Positions 7,504 through 16,829 of a stretch of 64,000 bases of DNA are shown piece after piece. The stretch comes from Scytonematopsis contorta HA4267-MV1 (GTDB lineage: Bacteria > Cyanobacteriota > Cyanobacteriia > Cyanobacteriales > Nostocaceae): contig JAHHIC010000066.1 of assembly GCA_019359035.1 (NCBI GenBank), positions 1 to 64,000 of the forward strand, in the 5' to 3' direction. The notes below the pieces were generated by a model. The model made no database searches, was not told the DNA's origin, and was given only the letters and a program-made list of their open reading frames with translations. The number at the start of each line of letters is the position of its first letter. The first letter of the stretch is position 1. A program made the position numbers and the translations under genes.

Positions 7504-8496
7504 TTACCTTCCCCATTGAAAAATTGCTGCTCCCCAAGTTAAACCAGCTCCAAACCCTGATGCTGCTATAGAGTCTCCGGGTTTTATTTTTCCGCTTCTT
7601 ACTGCTTCGTCTAAAGCTAGAGGAATGGAAGCGGCTGAGGTATTGCCGTAGTGGCTCAGATTACTAATAACTTTATATGAAGGAATATTTAAACGTTGTG
7701 CAACTGCGTCAAGTATGCGTTGATTGGCTTGATGCAATATTAACCAATCGAGTTTATCAACACTTAAATTCGCATGGAATAAAGCTTTATCTACAACTTC
7801 TGGTACTCTTTGTACCGCAAAGCGATAAACTTCTTTCCCGTTCATGGTGATGGGAGCAAAATTTCCTTGAGAAATTGTAGCTTCTTTTACAAGTTCATTT
7901 TCCTCACCTGTGTAAGCTAAATTTAAGTAATGGTTTTGCGTTCCATCGCTTTTTAATTCAAATCCTAAAAGTCGGTCATGAGAATTTGCTTGCATGACCA
8001 CAGCTCCTGCGCCATCGCCAAATAGTACACAAGTATTGCGGTCTTGCCAATCGACCCAACGGGAGAGAATATCAGCTCCAATTAAAAGTACGTTTTGATA
8101 AACTCCAGTTCTTATGTACTGGGCTGCGGTCACAAGTCCGAAAACGAAGCCCGAACAAGCAGCAGTTAAATCAAAAGCAACAGCGTTCGTAGCACCTAAT
8201 TCGGCTTGAATACGACAAGCAGTACCAAATAAATCGTCAGGGGTGGAAGTTGCCAAAAGAATTAAATCCAAATCAGAGGCATTAATCCCCGCTGCTGAAA
8301 GCGCTTGACGACCAGCAGCAGCACCAAGGGATGTCAAAGTTTCACTCTTGGAAGCCAACTTTCTTTGTTTAATTCCAGTTCGCGTGGTAATCCACTCGTC
8401 CGATGTTTCGACCAACTCAGCCAAAGCATTATTATCAATGGAAGTTACTGGTACTTCAGAACCACTTCCTGTAAATGCTATACCCAAATTTTCCAC
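7504..8496 (-). CDS. fabH: Beta-ketoacyl-ACP synthase III
   Basis: KAS III condenses acetyl-CoA with malonyl-ACP to start fatty-acid synthesis. The catalytic triad is visible: Cys in TAACSGF, His in LILHQANQR, Asn in SHYGNTSAAS. The track ORF starts at TTG 8526, but its first ten residues are encoded by GCGAATT repeat DNA. I prefer GTG at 8496, which gives VENLGIAFTGSGSEVP, matches the family start, and has GGGAGAGAAG just upstream. That makes 330 aa, the usual length. It lies between plsX and fabD. Confidence 0.93.
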   Translation of the reverse strand: MENLGIAFTGSGSEVPVTSIDNNALAELVETSDEWITTRTGIKQRKLASKSETLTSLGAAAGRQALSAAGINASDLDLILLATSTPDDLFGTACRIQAELGATNAVAFDLTAACSGFVFGLVTAAQYIRTGVYQNVLLIGADILSRWVDWQDRNTCVLFGDGAGAVVMQANSHDRLLGFELKSDGTQNHYLNLAYTGEENELVKEATISQGNFAPITMNGKEVYRFAVQRVPEVVDKALFHANLSVDKLDWLILHQANQRILDAVAQRLNIPSYKVISNLSHYGNTSAASIPLALDEAVRSGKIKPGDSIAASGFGAGLTWGAAIFQWGR

Positions 8497-8516
8497 ACCT
8501 TCTCTCCCATCATAAG

Positions 8517-8710
8517 CAATTCGCAATTCGCAGTTCGCAATTCGCAGTTAATTAAACAATTGTTCGCAGGCAATTAATTGAGTAATTATTTAATTGCTAA
8601 CTGCGAATTAAAGAAGGGACTTACACCTTAATTTACGCTGTATAGCCATTTTAATTAAGTAATTAATTGCTTCATTAAATTGCGAATTGCGAATTGCGAA
8701 TTGCGAATTG
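8517..8710. repeat. GCGAATT heptamers flanking the fabH-plsX gap
   Basis: Two arrays of the same heptamer, read as CGCAATT at about 8517-8549 and as GCGAATT at about 8677-8710, lie in inverted orientation on either side of the fabH-plsX intergenic region. They could pair in a transcript that spans both genes. The left array extends into the longest possible fabH ORF. Confidence 0.8.
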
Positions 8711-8714
8711 TTTA

Positions 8715-9737
8715 TTAAGCGTTTTCCTGTAGGGTTTGATACTGGGATTGAATTCTTTGTAGCACCTGGTTATCCACAGCTTCTTTAGCCATACGAATTC
8801 CATTAAAAATCGATGGGGCTTGGGAGCTACCATGAGCAATAATACAAATCCCGTCTACACCCAACAGTAAACCACCACCGTGTTCGGCATGGTCTACCCT
8901 TTGTTTAATTCGTTTCAGGTTTGGTTTTAAAATTGCGGTACCAATTTGTCCACGTAAACCCTGAGGTAATTCTTCCCGCAAGATTTGCAGTAAAACTTCC
9001 CCAACAGCTTCGGCAAATTTTAATAATACATTTCCCACAAAACCATCACAGACAATTACATCAAAATGACCAGAAAGGACATCACGACCTTCGGCATTGC
9101 CAGCAAAATTAATTAGAGAATTATCCCGTAACATTTGGTGAGTTCTAACAGCAGCATCGTTACCTTTGCTGTCTTCTTCACCGATATTTAATAAACCGAT
9201 TTTGGGTTGTTCAACGCCCAACACATATTGACTATAAACCGAACCCATAACAGCAAATTGCTCTAAAAATTTGGGACGGCAATCTACGTTGGCGCCAACG
9301 TCGAGTATCAACACTTGTTTGCTGGCTAATATGGTGGGAAAAACCGCTCCAATAGCAGGACGGTCAATACCATCAATTCGTCCCAAGCGGAGTAATGCGG
9401 ATGCCATTGCTGCTCCAGAATGACCGGCACTAAACACAGCATCAGCCTGCTTTTTTTTCACCAAATCCATAGCTACGTTAATAGAAGCCTTCCGTTTGCG
9501 GCGAATAGCGCTTAAAGGCTCCTCATCCATAGTGATGACTTCAGTCGCAGGAATTATCTCCACTTGCCCTACATTAGATTTTGATGGCAGGACTGACTCA
9601 ATTTGTTCAGGGTCACCCACCAACAAAATTTCCACACCTAGCTCTTCTCGTGCCCTGAGTGCGCCAGCCACGATTTCGCTAGGTGCGTTATCTCCTCCCA
9701 TTGCATCAATTGCAATGCGTACGCTAGTCGTTCCCAT
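8715..9737 (-). CDS. plsX: Phosphate acyltransferase PlsX
   Basis: A 340-aa enzyme that makes acyl-phosphate from acyl-ACP and phosphate, the first step of the PlsX/PlsY route to phosphatidic acid. The N-terminal RIAIDAMGGDNAP, the DVGANVDCRP block, GNDAAVRTHQ and the C-terminal GGGLLLGVDGICIIAHGSS are diagnostic. Length is normal for the family. First gene of the minus-strand run plsX-fabH-fabD, so the promoter is probably in the 9738-10168 gap, which is divergent with the carboxypeptidase gene. Confidence 0.95.
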   Translation of the reverse strand: MGTTSVRIAIDAMGGDNAPSEIVAGALRAREELGVEILLVGDPEQIESVLPSKSNVGQVEIIPATEVITMDEEPLSAIRRKRKASINVAMDLVKKKQADAVFSAGHSGAAMASALLRLGRIDGIDRPAIGAVFPTILASKQVLILDVGANVDCRPKFLEQFAVMGSVYSQYVLGVEQPKIGLLNIGEEDSKGNDAAVRTHQMLRDNSLINFAGNAEGRDVLSGHFDVIVCDGFVGNVLLKFAEAVGEVLLQILREELPQGLRGQIGTAILKPNLKRIKQRVDHAEHGGGLLLGVDGICIIAHGSSQAPSIFNGIRMAKEAVDNQVLQRIQSQYQTLQENA

Positions 9738-10168
9738 TGCTCACAGTTTTAGAAACCTTACAAATTTTACCAGAAGCTATTGAAGACTGCTCGTGCAACA
9801 TATACTTTCCAGCAAGCCTAACATAACATTAAACGTCCCCACTCCCCATTCCCCACTCCCCATTCCCAAAATTTTTTGTTGAAAAAAAACTGGAAACGGG
9901 TATAATCAACCAACATTGCCCTGACTTTTTAGCTGAATATTCGCGCATATTTTCGCGCATATTATTGTTACTTGCTGGGAAATTTGAAAAATTAGCCGGA
10001 AAAAGTATCTTTCATTTAGAAAAGAGTCGCTACTGGTGATTAAAAATTGTTATCCGCCCCACTTTCGTTCTCAAGAATTACCGGTTAACATTACCCAGTA
10101 CACGAAAACAGCTAAATATACTATCATAGCGCAAAAACATTGGTAAGCATCCACAATAGGAGTGAAGA
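9738..10168. promoter_or_regulatory. Divergent intergenic region plsX / dacB
   Basis: A 431-bp gap between divergently transcribed plsX and the PBP4-type gene, so promoters in both directions are expected. It holds a CCCCACTCCCCATT heptamer-type repeat (about 9838-9868) and a tandem CGCGCATATT pair (about 9951-9962). Ribosome-binding sequence AATAGGAGTG precedes the ATG at 10169. Specific -10/-35 boxes were not assigned. Confidence 0.5.
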
Positions 10169-11485
10169 ATGCTGGAATTGTTTGGTTCAGGCTTGATGAC
10201 CCTGTGGTTAGAAATGGCTGGGGTGCAGGTCAAACCTTTGGAGGCTATAGACGCTTTAACTTGGCAGACAGGCCCTAGCTTAGCTATTGCTTTTGACCCA
10301 AATCCAGTTGGGGCTACCACTGTACAGAAATATCTTGAAGGATTGGTCAAATCTAAGTTGATTGGGCCAGAACTTACTCCCAATCAGGGGATATGGATAC
10401 AGTCTGGTCCAATGTTGATGGCTAATCACCAAGGAACTACACCCCTTCCGGCTGCCTCTGTAACTAAGATTGCGACTTCCCTCGCTTCTTTCAACATACT
10501 AGGCCCAGACTTTCAATTTGAAACTTTAGTTAGCGCTACCGGACCAATACATAATGGTGTGTTAAAAGGTGATTTGGTAATTGCTGGCAATGGCGACCCA
10601 ATGTTAGTTTGGGAAGAAGGCATCGCCTTAGGAAATGCTCTAAATAAAATGGGGATTAAAGAAGTCAAAGGAAGTTTAATCGTTACAGGAAACTTTGCCT
10701 TTAATTTCCAACGAAACCCAGTGCTAGCTGGTCAGTTACTCAAGCAAGGACTAAACCACACTACTTGGCCTCGAGGAGTAGAGCTTCACCTCGCTAATAT
10801 GGTTAAAGGAACACCTAAACCACAAGTAGTAATTAAAGGTGATATAAAATTAGCAACAGCACCACCAGCAGGTAATGTACTGATACGTCATCGTTCTTTG
10901 CCTGTAAAACAAATCATCAACGAGATGAATGTTTTCAGTAACAACGATATCGCTCAAATGCTAGCAGACGCAGTAGGAGGGCATACAGTTGTTCAAGCAG
11001 AAGCCGCTAAACTAGCAAAAGTACCGCAATCAGAAATTCAATTAATCAACGGTTCTGGACTAGGAGTAGAAAATCGGATTTCCCCCAGAGCCGCTTGTGC
11101 GATGATAATGGCGCTACAAAGGATTGCAGCTCCTCATAACATGACCATATCAGATATGATGCCCACAGCTGGCTATGATTCACGTGGAACTACCCACGCG
11201 AGAACAATGCCAAAAGCAACACCTTTTAAAACGGGAACTTTACGGGATGTCAGCGCTTTAGCTGGGGTATTACCTACAAGAGACCGGGGTTTAGTTTGGT
11301 TTGCTATTATTAATCGCGGACCACAGGTAATGGCATTTCGGCAAGAACAAGATAAATTTTTAACCGAGTTACAGAAAAAACTACACGCAGGTCCTTCTTT
11401 TCCCAAAGCTATCGCTCCTCACTCTACACCTAAAAAGTCACCAGAGATGGGAGCAGAAAGTCGTATGGAAATCGTTAATCGATAA
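10169..11485 (+). CDS. dacB: D-alanyl-D-alanine carboxypeptidase, PBP4 family (S13)
   Basis: A 438-aa penicillin-binding protein of the S13/PBP4 class, which trims or cleaves peptidoglycan cross-links in the periplasm. The three active-site motifs are present: SVTK (Ser97-Lys100), SNN (257-259) and KTG (354-356). The N-terminus is hydrophobic but not a textbook signal peptide (LFGSGLMTLWLEMAG), so export should be checked. An AGGAG-type ribosome-binding site lies 8-10 bp before the ATG, which supports this start. Transcribed divergently from plsX and convergently with lptC. Confidence 0.88.
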   Translation: MLELFGSGLMTLWLEMAGVQVKPLEAIDALTWQTGPSLAIAFDPNPVGATTVQKYLEGLVKSKLIGPELTPNQGIWIQSGPMLMANHQGTTPLPAASVTKIATSLASFNILGPDFQFETLVSATGPIHNGVLKGDLVIAGNGDPMLVWEEGIALGNALNKMGIKEVKGSLIVTGNFAFNFQRNPVLAGQLLKQGLNHTTWPRGVELHLANMVKGTPKPQVVIKGDIKLATAPPAGNVLIRHRSLPVKQIINEMNVFSNNDIAQMLADAVGGHTVVQAEAAKLAKVPQSEIQLINGSGLGVENRISPRAACAMIMALQRIAAPHNMTISDMMPTAGYDSRGTTHARTMPKATPFKTGTLRDVSALAGVLPTRDRGLVWFAIINRGPQVMAFRQEQDKFLTELQKKLHAGPSFPKAIAPHSTPKKSPEMGAESRMEIVNR

Positions 11486-11639
11486 ATGGGGAGTGGGGAG
11501 TAGGGAATTGGGAGTGGGAAGTGGGAGTTAGTAATTGGTAATTGGTAATTGGTAATTGGTAATTGGTAATTGGTAATTGGTAATTGGTAATTAATCACTC
11601 CCTATTCCCCACTCCCCACTCCCCACTCCCCACTCCCTA
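11484..11639. repeat. Composite heptamer repeat between convergent genes
   Basis: Left arm of GGGGAGT units, centre of about nine GGTAATT units, right arm of ACTCCCC units. The outer arms are inverted copies of each other, so the whole block can fold into a large hairpin. It lies exactly between the stops of dacB and lptC and may act as a bidirectional terminator. Confidence 0.85.
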
Positions 11640-12833
11640 TTGTCGCGGTTGAGGAATAATTTCTGTCACAACTCTACGACCGGAATTACCACCAGTAACG
11701 CTAATGTTTTGGGTTTCAATATTACCTGTTGCTTTATCTCCTTTAAAAGTTAAAGGAGGGTCAACTTGTTGGTAGATTACATTATCAGTCGCTTCAATTA
11801 ACTTTTTATCTAAAAACCAAGTGAGCCTCTCTGACCTGAGTGACTGTTGACGTTGACCAACACTGTAAACGTTTCCTGTTAAATATACGGTTTTTTGTGG
11901 TATCTCTAATTTACTTTGATTCGCGGTCACCGTCAGATTTTCTGTACGGTGGAAAACGCGCACAGGTGTATTTGTAGTTACAACATCTTTTTTCAAATCC
12001 CAACTAGCTGTATTACTAGTAATTTGAATTGGTGGCTCAATTAACTCTATTCGAGTATTTTTAGTCACCGTAGCAACTTTTGTCTTTAAATTAATTTCCG
12101 CAGAATCCCCACTACCTCGGTCGGTTATTTGGTTGTTTGCTGCATAGCGGAACATTTGTATGGGACGAGAAGCAATTAATTTTTCTTCTTTCAGTCGCCA
12201 AAGTAATTGTTCGGTTCGCATTTGTAATGGCGGTTCCTTAGAATTAGCCACGACCCCACCAATAAATTCTACAGTCTGTTGACGGGTCTTAACTCTTGCT
12301 TCTTGCGCTACAGCTTGCAGTTGTTTATGATTACCATTGAGCTGGTTGCGGACAATCAACAAATCTTCTTTTGGACGCCACTCCAATTCGTTACCACGCA
12401 GTTGCACACCATTTTTGGGGTCAACAGCAATAATTTTCCCTTTGAGAAAAAGTTTTTGTGCGTTCCCTTCAATCTCCGCATTATCAGCTTTGATTTGGTA
12501 AACTACTTTGCCATCTTGATACAGTTCTCCATAGGGATTTTCCACCTGACCGCGTTTACTTTCCACCGTGTATTCGGCTTTTTGAGCTTGTACTCTCCAA
12601 ACTGGCCGTCCTGTATCATCAAATTCTTCTAGAACTCCTCCAAAAAAAGTTGAACTTGTTCCCTTTTTGGCAGCACTAGGAGAAGTAGTTGGTTTAGGAG
12701 TTTCTGGATTGGAACTGCTACAGCCAAATAATCCAAATAAAAGGTAAAAGGTGAAAGGTAAAAGATAAAGGATAAATAGCTTCCTTTTTTGCTTTTGCCT
12801 TCCCCTATCACTACTCATAAAAAGCAGTCTCAT
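11637..12833 (-). CDS. lptC: LptC-like LPS export lipoprotein
   Basis: A 398-aa protein related to LptC, which with LptA bridges LPS transport from the inner to the outer membrane. It has an N-terminal lipoprotein-type signal ending FGLFGC (Cys38) and then repeated beta-jellyroll-type segments (FDDTGRPVWRVQAQKAEY, DKVIYQQVDPPLTFKGDKA). It is longer than proteobacterial LptC (about 190 aa), as usual in cyanobacteria, and probably holds two LptC/OstA-type repeats. The hydrophobic core LYLLPFTFYLL is encoded by AAGGTAAAAGGTGAAAGG-type repeat DNA. Start could also be ATG at 12818. It lies 37 bp downstream of the LabA-like gene. Confidence 0.83.
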   Translation of the reverse strand: MRLLFMSSDRGRQKQKRKLFILYLLPFTFYLLFGLFGCSSSNPETPKPTTSPSAAKKGTSSTFFGGVLEEFDDTGRPVWRVQAQKAEYTVESKRGQVENPYGELYQDGKVVYQIKADNAEIEGNAQKLFLKGKIIAVDPKNGVQLRGNELEWRPKEDLLIVRNQLNGNHKQLQAVAQEARVKTRQQTVEFIGGVVANSKEPPLQMRTEQLLWRLKEEKLIASRPIQMFRYAANNQITDRGSGDSAEINLKTKVATVTKNTRIELIEPPIQITSNTASWDLKKDVVTTNTPVRVFHRTENLTVTANQSKLEIPQKTVYLTGNVYSVGQRQQSLRSERLTWFLDKKLIEATDNVIYQQVDPPLTFKGDKATGNIETQNISVTGGNSGRRVVTEIIPQPRQ

Positions 12834-12870
12834 CTAAAACCTCCATTACCACCCGAGTTATGCAGGTAGT

Positions 12871-13509
12871 TTATTCTTGAATTTCCAGGTGATTATCTGC
12901 TTGACTTGGCTGTTCCAAAAAACTCATACCCCCTAATGGTCGATAGGGATAGCTTTGACGGGGTGTTTTTTGGATATCTTCTTTTATTGCTTCCAAATCA
13001 ATGTAGCGGTCACTAACATTGATTAAGCTGTCGCTAGTCATTGACCGCAAGCTGACAACTTCTACTCTGACTCCACGATAACTTACGGAGTTTACCGCGT
13101 AAGCTAAATCACCATCACCGCTGACTAAAACAGCGGTATCGTAAGAATCTACTAGCGCCATCATATCGACAGCAATTTCTACATCCAAGTTCGCTTTCTT
13201 TGAACCGTCTGGTAATTGTACCAAATCCTTCGCAATTACTCGGTAGCCATTACGACGCATCCACAATAAAAAGCCCTGCTGTTTCTCGTTGGTTCTATCT
13301 ACACCCGTGTAGAAAAAAGCCCGTAAAAGTCTAGACCCACTCGTTAAACGACACAACAGTTTTGTGTAGTCTATTTCTATACCTAACTGTAAAGCTGCAT
13401 AAAATAGATTTGAACCATCTATAAATATAGCGACCCGACCTCTATTCTCCAGTACTTGTTCCGGGGAGAATATTGAGTCGTCTTGTAAATTATTCAACAT
13501 TGTTGTCAT
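12871..13509 (-). CDS. LabA-like NYN domain protein
   Basis: A 212-aa protein with a NYN (PIN-like) nuclease fold, DUF88/LabA branch. Acidic residues expected at the active site are visible: FIDGSN (Asp31), KKANLDVEIAVD (Asp109, Asp115) and VSGDGDLAYAV (Asp132, Asp134). In Synechococcus elongatus LabA takes part in circadian negative feedback on kaiBC expression, but many paralogues exist and the role here is not known. RNA processing is the general expectation for NYN proteins. It is upstream of lptC on the same strand. Confidence 0.85.
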   Translation of the reverse strand: MTTMLNNLQDDSIFSPEQVLENRGRVAIFIDGSNLFYAALQLGIEIDYTKLLCRLTSGSRLLRAFFYTGVDRTNEKQQGFLLWMRRNGYRVIAKDLVQLPDGSKKANLDVEIAVDMMALVDSYDTAVLVSGDGDLAYAVNSVSYRGVRVEVVSLRSMTSDSLINVSDRYIDLEAIKEDIQKTPRQSYPYRPLGGMSFLEQPSQADNHLEIQE

Positions 13510-13686
13510 ACCTCAGTTATTATCCTTGTTTAAATTGATACTATGAATTTTTTGTTACAAACTAGAAAGAGTCACTTATGATAATCTTTCAGGGCTAAAT
13601 AATTCAGCCCCGACAAATTTGAAAGAATCAGAGATAAATAAGGTTAAGTTTCCGCTCAATAAATTTCCCGGTTTGATTTGCCCTCA

Positions 13687-15285
13687 TCAGAGTGATTTGG
13701 GTTCAATCCGTTTAAATATCGGTTTTGGTTCCCCTAATTGCTGTTCGCTGCTGAGTAATCCCCAAGTTGCGTGTGTCATAAAAGGGGCTGATATTGCTGT
13801 TTGTACCTGGTCGTTAAAGTTAATCTCAAAGCCCAGTTGCTGGTATATATCGCTACTGATATTTGGAATCACTGGTGAGAGCAGATACGCAGCTAGCCTT
13901 ACTGATTCTAGAACGGCATACAGTACTTGTTCTACTGCTTGCATTTGTCCTTGTTTATACAATGACCAAGGGGCTTGTTCATCGATAAACTTATTGCTAG
14001 CTTGGGCTAACGAAAGGACAGATTTACAGGCTCGATTAAAAGCTAGTGTTTCATAAGCATTTTTTACTGTTTCCCCTAAGCCGTTGCCAATGGCTTTTAG
14101 TGAATTATCATCAGGTATATCCCTTGGTTGCACTTGCGGCATTTTGCCACCGCAATATTTTTTCACCATGTTCAATGTGCGATTTAGCAAATTCCCTAAA
14201 TCGTTTGCCAAATCTGCATTCAGAACATCGATGAATCTAACTTCATTAAAGTCCCCATCCTTGCCGAATTCTATTTCCTTAAGGAAGTAATAACGAACTG
14301 CATCGGAACTGTAGCTTTCAACTAACGTCACTGGGTCAATGGTGTTTCCTGAACTTTTTCCCATTTTTTGACCGTCTTTCGTCAAAAAGCCATGTCCAAA
14401 GAGTTTTTCTGGCAAAGGCAAACCAGCCGAGATTAACATCGCAGGCCAGTAAACTGCATGAAATCTTAAAATATCTTTACCAATCAGGTGTAGTTTTATT
14501 GGCCACCATTTAGCAAGGGCATTTTCTAAAGTGGGTTCTTCATCTGGTTCTAGTAAAGCTGTCACATAACCCAACAGTGCATCAAACCATACATATATAG
14601 TATGTTTCGGGTCGGTTGGGATTTCAAAACCCCAGTCTAAATTTACCCGCGAAATCGAAAAGTCCTGTAAGCCTTGTGAGACAAAGTTAAGGACTTCGTT
14701 TCGGCGACTTTCTGGCTGGATAAAATCCGGTCGTTCTTTATATAGTTGTTCTAATGTATTTTGGTATTTGGATAGACGGAAGAAGTAGTTTGATTCATCT
14801 CGCCATTCCACTTGTTTGTTGTTATGAATCGGACAGCGTTTTCCGGATAGGAGCTCACGTTCTTCTTTAAATTCCTCACAGGAAACGCAGTACCAGCCTT
14901 TTTGTTGTCCTAAGTAAATGTCCCCTTTTTTCCATACCAGGTCAAAAAATTCTTTAACTATCTCTTGGTGACGAGGTGCGGTAGTCCGACTAAAGCGGTC
15001 AAACTGAACGTCTAGCAGTTTCCATAATGTGACAAAATTCGGCACAATTTCATCACAAAACTCTTGTGGTTTTAGTCCTTTGTCCTCAGCGGTACGCTGA
15101 ATTTTTTGTCCGTGTTCGTCTGTTCCTGTAATTAACAGGACTTGATTCCCCAACAGCCTTTGAAATCTTGCTTGTACATCCGCCGCAATTGTTGTATAAG
15201 CGCTGCCTATATGAGGAACATCGTTTACGTAATATAAAGGCGTTGTCAGTGCAAATGTTTTTTGTGCTTTATTTTCTCGGTTCAT
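13687..15285 (-). CDS. metG: Methionyl-tRNA synthetase
   Basis: A 532-aa class I aminoacyl-tRNA synthetase that charges tRNA-Met in the cytoplasm. The HIGH motif reads HIGS (25-28) and the KMSKS motif reads KMGKS (about 306-310), both normal for MetRS. A zinc-knuckle-like insertion (CVSCEEF near 133, then CPIH) lies in the connective domain. It lacks the C-terminal tRNA-binding (EMAP-like) domain found in longer MetRS, as usual in cyanobacteria. Housekeeping gene; start is a clear ATG followed by the conserved TTPLYYVN. Confidence 0.96.
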   Translation of the reverse strand: MNRENKAQKTFALTTPLYYVNDVPHIGSAYTTIAADVQARFQRLLGNQVLLITGTDEHGQKIQRTAEDKGLKPQEFCDEIVPNFVTLWKLLDVQFDRFSRTTAPRHQEIVKEFFDLVWKKGDIYLGQQKGWYCVSCEEFKEERELLSGKRCPIHNNKQVEWRDESNYFFRLSKYQNTLEQLYKERPDFIQPESRRNEVLNFVSQGLQDFSISRVNLDWGFEIPTDPKHTIYVWFDALLGYVTALLEPDEEPTLENALAKWWPIKLHLIGKDILRFHAVYWPAMLISAGLPLPEKLFGHGFLTKDGQKMGKSSGNTIDPVTLVESYSSDAVRYYFLKEIEFGKDGDFNEVRFIDVLNADLANDLGNLLNRTLNMVKKYCGGKMPQVQPRDIPDDNSLKAIGNGLGETVKNAYETLAFNRACKSVLSLAQASNKFIDEQAPWSLYKQGQMQAVEQVLYAVLESVRLAAYLLSPVIPNISSDIYQQLGFEINFNDQVQTAISAPFMTHATWGLLSSEQQLGEPKPIFKRIEPKSL

Positions 15286-16100
15286 GCAAAATGAATGAAT
15301 AATAATTTGTTAAATCTGCTTTTTGCCCTATTTTCAGAGCTAAAACCCCGCAATTATATAATATTGCTAGCGTATTTTCAAGCAACACCCTAATATTAAC
15401 AAATTTATTTTCTAAACAACTGTTTTATCAAAGGTATAAACTTTAAAGTTTTTTCCTGATAACCTATGTGACACTTGCTGCAATGACTATTTGTTGCTAA
15501 AACTACATTTTTTTTTCATAGAGTATTTTTTATGTCGCTTGTTGTCTTTGCTTATTTATGGATTGTTGCTTTTTGGTGGTATTGAATGCTGTCCCATCTC
15601 AAAAACTAATTTTTATTTAAGGAGATTGTGAGTAGGCTATTTTTCAAAACCTTTCAATAGTTATCTAATTACTTAAATCCTCCTTCTCGTAGAGCTGTTT
15701 AAGAATATCTAAAGTTTATAACTGTATATATAATACTTTGATTCATAGATTTTAGAATTAAATTCATTTTCATCCTTCGTAGTTTTACTAAGTAGTTTTA
15801 AAATCAGGCATTTACCTGCTTCTAATTCGTTAAATTCAACAAATCTAATCATAGATGTTGGATTTAGTAACTTAAGCTGCTATATACTTGTCTATTTCTC
15901 AGGAATGCTTTTTATTACACTACAGAAACAGCGCTTACCAGGTATTTAGTTTATTTTCATCTATGATGTGACACTTTGTGCATAAGTATTTACATGAGAT
16001 ATTTCTATCTTAAGGCAGTACTTACGTTCATAAAGAAATGTGAAAATAACATCAAGAAAACCAAATTATATTCATAAAAAATTATTATTACTTCATAAGC
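15286..16100. other. Long AT-rich intergenic region (815 bp)
   Basis: Divergent gap between metG and an acyltransferase gene, so two promoters are expected. I found no RNA gene, no ORF above 60 aa and no repeat array. An ATG at 15532 opens a 17-codon very hydrophobic mini-ORF (MSLVVFAYLWIVAFWWY), with no convincing ribosome-binding site; it may be chance. Confidence 0.45.
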
Positions 16101-16826
16101 ATGAATTTCAATACTCCTCTGGATATTTCGCATTCTTTGCTGCAAGCGCTGTCCACCAAGATTTTTCGCTATTATGAAGACCGCATTCCCCAAGATGCAA
16201 GAGTACTAGTTGTCAGTAATCATCGTAGTTTTATGGATGCACCAGTTTTGATGGCAGCTTTAAATAAGCCAGTTAGATTTGCGTGTCATCACTACATGAG
16301 CCAAGTGCCAATTATGCGAGAATTTGTCATGGGACAACTTGGGTGTTTTCCCTTAGAAGTTAATGAACAACGTTCTAATAGTTTTTTTCAACAGTCACAA
16401 ATCTTGTTGCGAGCAAAACATGTGGTAGGCGTGTTTCCCGAAGGAGCACAACCGATGGTAAAGTTTAATCAACCTAACACAATGGGAGATTTCCAACGAG
16501 GCTTTGCCCATCTCGCATTACGAGCCGCTGTTGAAGATTTAACAATTTTACCAATTGCGATCGCCTCTATCGAAGAAATGAGTACGAGCGCCATACCCTT
16601 ACGATTACTAAATCTGTTTGACCCTTCAGAACCTTTGTTTAATCAACCGGGGATGCATCCACTGGTAATTTATAAACGTCTAGCGGTACTAGTTGGTCAC
16701 CCATATTGGATTACAAAACAGCACAGAGAAAAATATCAAGGTAAACAAGGAAGAAGCATGGTGACAGAAGTAACGCAACACTGTCACAGCGAAATTGCCA
16801 ATTTGTTAAGTGAAGGTTGCTACTAA
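16101..16826 (+). CDS. LPLAT-family acyltransferase (PES/DGAT-like candidate)
   Basis: A 241-aa acyltransferase with the HX4D motif SNHRSFMD (His41, Asp46) and FPEGAQ (112-117). It is more distant from PlsC than the gene at 1294: the long middle segment (PNTMGDFQRGFAHLALRAA) and weak membrane character resemble the acyltransferase half of plant phytyl ester synthase/DGAT-like proteins and Synechocystis Slr2103. The next gene on the same strand encodes an alpha/beta hydrolase similar to the other half of those plant proteins. It could therefore make phytyl esters, wax or triacylglycerol; a lysophospholipid acyltransferase is the conservative alternative. Confidence 0.75.
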   Translation: MNFNTPLDISHSLLQALSTKIFRYYEDRIPQDARVLVVSNHRSFMDAPVLMAALNKPVRFACHHYMSQVPIMREFVMGQLGCFPLEVNEQRSNSFFQQSQILLRAKHVVGVFPEGAQPMVKFNQPNTMGDFQRGFAHLALRAAVEDLTILPIAIASIEEMSTSAIPLRLLNLFDPSEPLFNQPGMHPLVIYKRLAVLVGHPYWITKQHREKYQGKQGRSMVTEVTQHCHSEIANLLSEGCY

Positions 16827-16829
16827 GAA

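Noticed and set aside
8493-8526. Longer fabH start at TTG 8526
   Set aside because: Extra residues come from GCGAATT repeat DNA; GTG 8496 has a ribosome-binding site and matches the family start.
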